Assembly: GCA_003533405.1 (NCBI GenBank) | Contig: DQDL01000118.1 | Span: forward strand, 1,120-8,620 | DNA: 7,501 bases | Direction of reading: 5' to 3' | From: Clostridiales bacterium | GTDB lineage: Bacteria > Bacillota > Clostridia > Oscillospirales > Oscillospiraceae | In this document: positions 6,550 to 7,501 of the stretch, one piece after another | Position numbering within the stretch: the first letter of the stretch is position 1 | Layout of the letters: each line of letters begins with the position of its first letter | Notes under the pieces: generated by a model | Databases searched by the model: none | What the model was told of the DNA's origin: nothing | What the model saw: only the letters and a program-made list of their open reading frames with translations | Translations under genes and position numbers: made by a program

Positions 6550-6578
6550 ATTATAACACTTTATTGTTGTAATTACCA
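6550..6578 (-). promoter_or_regulatory. Promoter of trxB-trxA, extended -10 type
   Basis: On the minus strand TATAAT (6555-6550) is preceded by TG and one base, giving an extended -10 element (TGTTATAAT). A weak -35, TGGTAA (6578-6573, 3 of 6), sits 17 bases upstream. The extended -10 can compensate for a poor -35. Initiation near 6543 would give a leader of about 30 bases. The -35 zone lies inside the palindrome at 6563-6582. Confidence 0.7.
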
Positions 6579-6582
6579 CAAT
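6563..6582. promoter_or_regulatory. Imperfect 20-bp palindrome shared by the divergent trxB and glnS promoters (operator candidate)
   Basis: The two halves, ATTGTTGTAA and TTACCACAAT, are reverse complements at nine of ten positions; the mismatch is 6568/6577. It covers the -35 zone of both promoters. The outer TTGT-N10-ACAA has the same spacing as the Rex redox repressor operator (TTGTTAA-N4-TTAACAA), but the inner bases do not match well. The binding protein is therefore unknown. Confidence 0.5.
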
Positions 6583-6595
6583 TATCGTTTATAAT
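6567..6595 (+). promoter_or_regulatory. Promoter of glnS
   Basis: TTGTAA (6567-6572, 4 of 6 consensus bases) and a perfect TATAAT (6590-6595) are separated by 17 bases. Initiation near 6602 would give a leader under 30 bases, too short for a T-box, so glnS is not under the control type seen at valS. The -35 box is inside the palindrome at 6563-6582. Confidence 0.75.
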
Positions 6596-6629
6596 TCCAA
6601 TATCCTTAAGTTTACGGGAGCATATACAA

Positions 6630-7501
6630 ATGGACGAGACAAGCAAGAATTTTATTGAGAATTTTATAGATGAGGATATCGCCGAGGGCGGCCGCTTTGC
6701 GGGCATGAAGGTGCACACCCGTTTCCCGCCCGAGCCCAACGGCTATCTGCATATAGGCCACTGCAAGGCGCTGATAATCGACTTCGGCACTGCCGAGAAG
6801 TACGGCGGTCTGTGCAACCTGCGCATGGATGACACAAACCCCGCCAAGGAGGACACCGAGTATGTCGATGCCATTCAAGAGGATATTCACTGGCTCGGCT
6901 TTGACTGGGGCGACAGGTTTTTCTACGGCTCGGATTATTTTGAGCAGACCTACGAATATGCCATTGAGCTTATAAAGAAAGGTCTTGCCTATGTCTGCGA
7001 GCTCACGCCCGAGCAGTTCAAGGAATATAGAGGCGACACCACCCGTCCCGCCGTGAGCCCCTACCGTGACAGACCTATCGAGGAGAGTCTTGATCTTTTC
7101 CGGCGCATGAAAAACGGCGAGTTCCCCGAGGGCAAGTACACCCTGCGCGCCAAGATAGATCTTGCCTCCGGCAACTTCAATATGCGCGACCCCGTGCTCT
7201 ACCGCATCCGCTACATTGAGCACCACCGTCAGGGCACAAAGTGGTGCATCTTCCCGATGTACGACTTTGCGCATCCCATTCAGGACGCACTTGAGGGTAT
7301 CACCCACTCGCTGTGCTCACTTGAGTACGAGGATCACCGCCCGCTGTATGACTGGGTCATCAACAATGTCTCCGTGCCGTCAAAGCCCCGTCAGATAGAG
7401 TTTGCAAGGCTCGGCATAAACTACACCGTGCTCAGCAAGCGCAAGCTCAGACGCCTTGTCGAGGAAGGCATCGTCTCCGGCTGGGATGATCCCCGTATGC
7501 C
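6630..7501 (+). CDS. glnS: Glutaminyl-tRNA synthetase (GlnRS), 3'-truncated by the window edge
   Basis: Class I synthetase that charges tRNA-Gln directly with glutamine. The first 290 residues are visible. RFPPEPNGYLHIGHCKA at 31-47 contains HIGH at 41-44. NLRMDDTNPAKEDTEYVDAI at 63-82, WLGFDWG at 88-94, and MYDFAHPIQDALEGITHSLCSLEYEDHRPLYDW at 210-242 are GlnRS rather than GluRS signatures. LSKRKL at 268-273 is the KMSKS-equivalent loop. The ATG follows CGGGAG (6615-6620) at 9 bases. A full bacterial GlnRS is about 550 residues, so the anticodon-binding beta-barrels lie outside the window. Many Firmicutes lack glnS and make Gln-tRNA by GatCAB amidation, so its presence is taxonomically informative. 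The gene is divergent from trxB; no functional link is implied. Confidence 0.96.
   Translation, partial: MDETSKNFIENFIDEDIAEGGRFAGMKVHTRFPPEPNGYLHIGHCKALIIDFGTAEKYGGLCNLRMDDTNPAKEDTEYVDAIQEDIHWLGFDWGDRFFYGSDYFEQTYEYAIELIKKGLAYVCELTPEQFKEYRGDTTRPAVSPYRDRPIEESLDLFRRMKNGEFPEGKYTLRAKIDLASGNFNMRDPVLYRIRYIEHHRQGTKWCIFPMYDFAHPIQDALEGITHSLCSLEYEDHRPLYDWVINNVSVPSKPRQIEFARLGINYTVLSKRKLRRLVEEGIVSGWDDPRM

Noticed and set aside
6612..7307. A 231-codon minus-strand frame opposite glnS
   Set aside because: It overlaps the clearly coding GlnRS and its promoter region, resembles no family I recognise, and is a frame shadow.
1..7501. A novel defence, mobile or CRISPR system
   Set aside because: All long stretches are accounted for by known housekeeping and sporulation genes; no repeat array, transposase, integrase or attachment-site-like repeats were seen.

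Overview
The window is ordinary-looking chromosomal DNA from a spore-lineage Firmicute (Clostridia). The evidence is a spoIIA-type sporulation operon, a valine T-box riboswitch, strong GGAGG-type ribosome binding sites, sigma-A-like promoters and compact AT-rich intergenic gaps between fairly GC-rich genes. A glutaminyl-tRNA synthetase gene together with this composition suggests a Ruminococcaceae/Oscillospirales-type gut or rumen bacterium; this is inference and cannot be settled from the window.

Layout. Everything from 1 to 6511 is read on the minus strand; the last gene is read on the plus strand. In minus-strand order: (i) a bidirectional promoter region (about 6512-6629) with an imperfect 20-bp palindrome separates trxB from the divergent glnS. 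(ii) trxB (a short thioredoxin-reductase-like flavoprotein, 6511-5702) and trxA (thioredoxin, 5684-5379) lie 17 bases apart and probably form one transcript. (iii) A 79-base gap carries a sigma-A-type promoter whose -10 box lies inside a perfect 14-bp-arm inverted repeat, followed by a degV-family gene (5299-4412). (iv) A perfect-consensus promoter starting just after the degV stop drives a valine-specific T-box leader (about 4374-4141) and valS (4127-1506). (v) A strong intrinsic terminator follows valS, and immediately behind it is the spoIIAA-spoIIAB-sigF operon (1412 to beyond position 1), with 4-base ATGA overlaps at both internal junctions. sigF runs off the left edge, and glnS (from 6630) runs off the right edge.

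How the parts work together. SpoIIAA, SpoIIAB and sigma-F form the partner-switching module that activates the forespore sigma factor. ValRS is controlled by sensing uncharged tRNA-Val at its T-box. TrxB and TrxA are a dithiol reduction pair. The reductase lacks the usual NADPH-phosphate motif and is about 40 residues short, so its electron donor may not be NADPH. DegV-family proteins bind fatty acids, usually for a fatty-acid kinase that is not encoded here.

No mobile element, CRISPR array, tRNA or rRNA gene was seen. The most interesting points are the atypical thioredoxin reductase and two unassigned palindromic operators placed on promoters: one CIRCE-like at degV, and one with Rex-like outer spacing between trxB and glnS.
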